Below the pieces are notes generated by a model. It did not search any database. It had not been told where the DNA came from and saw nothing but the letters and a program-made list of their open reading frames with translations. 64,000 bases of DNA from Roseimaritima multifibrata. GTDB lineage: Bacteria > Planctomycetota > Planctomycetia > Pirellulales > Pirellulaceae. Both the position numbers and the translations under genes were made by a program. Shown here in pieces: positions 62,578-64,000 of the stretch (positions are counted from its first letter, which is position 1; every line of letters begins with the position of its first letter). The DNA lies in contig NZ_CP036262.1 in NCBI RefSeq assembly GCF_007741495.1, positions 372,001 through 436,000 on the forward strand. Direction: 5' to 3'.

Positions 62578-63567
62578 ATGTTGAAACGACGTCCCTTGGG
62601 GGATCATGGACTAGAGGTTTCTGAAATCGGTTTCGGGGCTTGGGCGTTTGGGGGTGAATGGGGAGAGCAGTCGGACAAGGATTCCGTGGGGGCGTTGCAT
62701 GCGGCCCTGGATGCGGGGGTCAACCTGATCGATACGGCTCCGGGCTACGGAGACGGCCGCAGCGAACGGGTGATCGCTCAGGTTCTGGCTTCGCGTACCG
62801 ACCATCCCTTGGTCGCTACCAAGACTCCGCCTGCCCCGGGGCCTTGGCCCCCCTCCCCTTATTGTCGTTGGCAGGATCGGTACAGCGCGGCGTATCTGCG
62901 GGAGAACGTCCAGCAGCGTTTGCAGCAGCTTGGGACGGAACGGATCGATTTGCTCCAGCTGCACACTTGGACTCGAGCCTGGAACGAAGACCCACAGCCT
63001 TTGTTGGTCCTCCGCCGGATGAAAGAGGAAGGAAAAATTCGCTTGGTTGGCGTCAGTGCACCCGAGCAAGATCCGAATAGCGTGATCCCCTTGATGCAGA
63101 CCGGTTTGGTCGATGTCGTGCAAGTTGTCTTCAACCTGTTTCAGCAGGAACCGGCCGCTGAATTGTTTGCGGCTGCTGAGGAATCCGGGACCGGTGTGAT
63201 CGTGCGAGTCGCGTTGGATGAGGGAGCTTTGACAGGAAAATATAAAGCCGATCACCAGTTCGCCGAGACCGATTTTCGTCGGGCTTATTTTGCCGGAGAC
63301 CGGATGGAGCGAACCGTGAAGCGAGTCCAGGCGATCGCTGACGATGTTGCGAGATTCGGATTGACCGAACGGTACCATTTGGCCGACGTCGCTCTCAAGT
63401 TCGCGCTTTCTCCTTCGGCGGTTAGCAGCGTCGTTGTCGGGATGCGAAACGTTCAGCAAGTGTCACAGAATATCGCCACCAGCTCGCTGCCCGATCTGCC
63501 TGAGGCATTGCTGCAAGTCTTGCAAAGACACAATTGGCATCGCGGCGTCTGGTATGCGGGAAAGTAG
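62578..63567 (+). CDS. Aldo/keto reductase
   Basis: From ATG 62578 the product has 329 residues: LGDHGLEVSEIGFGAWAFGG, NLIDTAPGYGDGRSERVIAQVL (catalytic Asp and Tyr), LVATKT (Lys), DLLQLHTW (His), and the NAD(P) tail VSSVVVGMRNVQQVSQNI. It reduces carbonyls using NADPH. The start lies about 100 bp after the repeat tract; the 62539 start adds 13 unlikely residues. Confidence 0.93.
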   Translation: MLKRRPLGDHGLEVSEIGFGAWAFGGEWGEQSDKDSVGALHAALDAGVNLIDTAPGYGDGRSERVIAQVLASRTDHPLVATKTPPAPGPWPPSPYCRWQDRYSAAYLRENVQQRLQQLGTERIDLLQLHTWTRAWNEDPQPLLVLRRMKEEGKIRLVGVSAPEQDPNSVIPLMQTGLVDVVQVVFNLFQQEPAAELFAAAEESGTGVIVRVALDEGALTGKYKADHQFAETDFRRAYFAGDRMERTVKRVQAIADDVARFGLTERYHLADVALKFALSPSAVSSVVVGMRNVQQVSQNIATSSLPDLPEALLQVLQRHNWHRGVWYAGK

Positions 63568-63625
63568 GCAGGTCGGTTGTGCCTCAAATACCGGGCTGTC
63601 GATTTAATCGGACGCATAGAAAATT

Positions 63626-63686
63626 GTCGCCTTTCGCTCCGCGAAAGTATCGCCCGTAAACACACTTTCACGCCGCGAAAGGCGAC
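63626..63686. repeat. Palindromic intergenic repeat (copy 2)
   Basis: The arms GTCGCCTTTCGC 63626-63637 and GCGAAAGGCGAC 63675-63686 are perfect. The arm core ctttcgctccgcgaaag is shared with 53622-53677. Confidence 0.75.
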
Positions 63687-63716
63687 ACGCTTACCCTTCA
63701 TTGGAGATAGACCTTG

Positions 63717-64000
63717 ATGACAAACGAACGCCTTCTTGAAATTGCCAAATCAGCCGCTTTGGGAGCTGGAGAGATTCTGCTCCGCTATCGCAAGGAAGGC
63801 GTTTTGATTCGCAACAAGGCCGAGAGCGGAGGCGTGAGCCATGACTTGGTTTCGGATGCCGATTTGCATTCCGAACAACACATTGCCGAAGTCCTTCGCA
63901 AAGAGACGCCGGGCTACGAACTGCTGGGCGAGGAGACCTTGCATGGGGCGGCGGACGCCGAACATCTGTGGGTGATCGATCCGCTGGATGGCACCAATAA
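63717..64000 (+). CDS. Inositol monophosphatase family protein, 3' end outside window
   Basis: The visible 94 codons (TNERLLEIAKSAALGAGEILLRYRKEGVLIRNKAESGGVSHDLVSDADLHSEQHIAEVLRKETPGYELLGEE) plus WVIDPLDGTN give the IMPase metal motifs: Glu70-type GEE and DPLDGTN. The ATG at 63717 follows ttggagatag as ribosome-binding site. It probably dephosphorylates inositol-phosphate or a related sugar phosphate (SuhB/CysQ-like). Confidence 0.92.
   Translation, partial: MTNERLLEIAKSAALGAGEILLRYRKEGVLIRNKAESGGVSHDLVSDADLHSEQHIAEVLRKETPGYELLGEETLHGAADAEHLWVIDPLDGTN

Noticed and set aside
61635-62579. Long open frames on both strands through the tandem repeats
   Set aside because: They arise because 7- and 8-bp units lack stops; the peptides are pure repeats (NSQLPTP, VSPCLRV types) with no start signal or domain.

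Overview
The window looks like a chromosomal segment of a planctomycete, most likely a marine Pirellulaceae (Rhodopirellula-like) bacterium. The signs are a DUF1549/DUF1553 cytochrome-type protein in an operon with a DUF1501 protein and a PPC-type secreted protein, a cytochrome-c/WD40 fusion, an arylsulfatase, short membrane proteins beginning with an NPY-x-x-P motif, and a BBP2-type porin. All family names are my reading of the sequence; no database search was run.

Layout. (1) 1-13 kb: the end of a secreted FAD-dependent oxidoreductase, a three-gene DUF1553/DUF1501/PPC operon, a 1043-residue cytochrome-c/WD40/coiled-coil protein and a fatty-acid/sterol hydroxylase. (2) 13-23 kb: two attC-like sites flank an arylsulfatase and a HAD phosphatase. 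Each attC is followed by a copy of a TIGR01777-type epimerase, one truncated and one intact. Then come a 334-bp MITE-like palindrome, a YiaW/YiaV-like pair (DUF3302 and HlyD) and a porin. (3) 23.4-37.7 kb: a cassette array of the integron type. About 18 complete attC-like recombination sites, in two main architectures, separate small promiscuous genes: four toxin-antitoxin modules, a SUKH/SMI1 protein, GIY-YIG and PD-(D/E)xK nucleases, two thioredoxin folds without the active-site cysteines, a ThiF/E1 fragment, a lipoprotein, membrane proteins, several orphans and two copies of a gene-less cassette. No true IntI with its patch insertion is visible, so within this window it is a CALIN-like array (attC cluster without integrase). 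(4) 37.8-51.5 kb: a decayed mobile island. It carries an IntI/Xer-like recombinase with a lost N-terminus, fused out of frame to a TrwC relaxase fragment, then a defence-type block (DUF1016 nuclease; PD-(D/E)xK plus TPR protein; SIR2 plus large DUF4020-like protein), a ParA/ribbon-helix-helix partition pair and a broken tyrosine integrase next to tRNA-Val(GAC). (5) 51.5-64 kb: housekeeping DNA with infC, a NIF3-like protein, a glycosyltransferase, a BshC-like protein, a MacAB-type efflux operon, a run of 7- and 8-bp tandem repeats, an aldo/keto reductase and the start of an inositol-monophosphatase gene.

How it works together. The flanks are ordinary core genome. The middle (about 23-51 kb) is a plastic region made of two adjoining parts: a recombination-site-bounded cassette array stabilised by toxin-antitoxin modules, and a tRNA-anchored island with antiphage-type genes. 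Several gene breaks (the integrase, relaxase, recombinase, epimerase, ThiF and DUF4357 fragments) show that much of the mobility machinery is now defunct, while the predicted defence genes remain open and intact.
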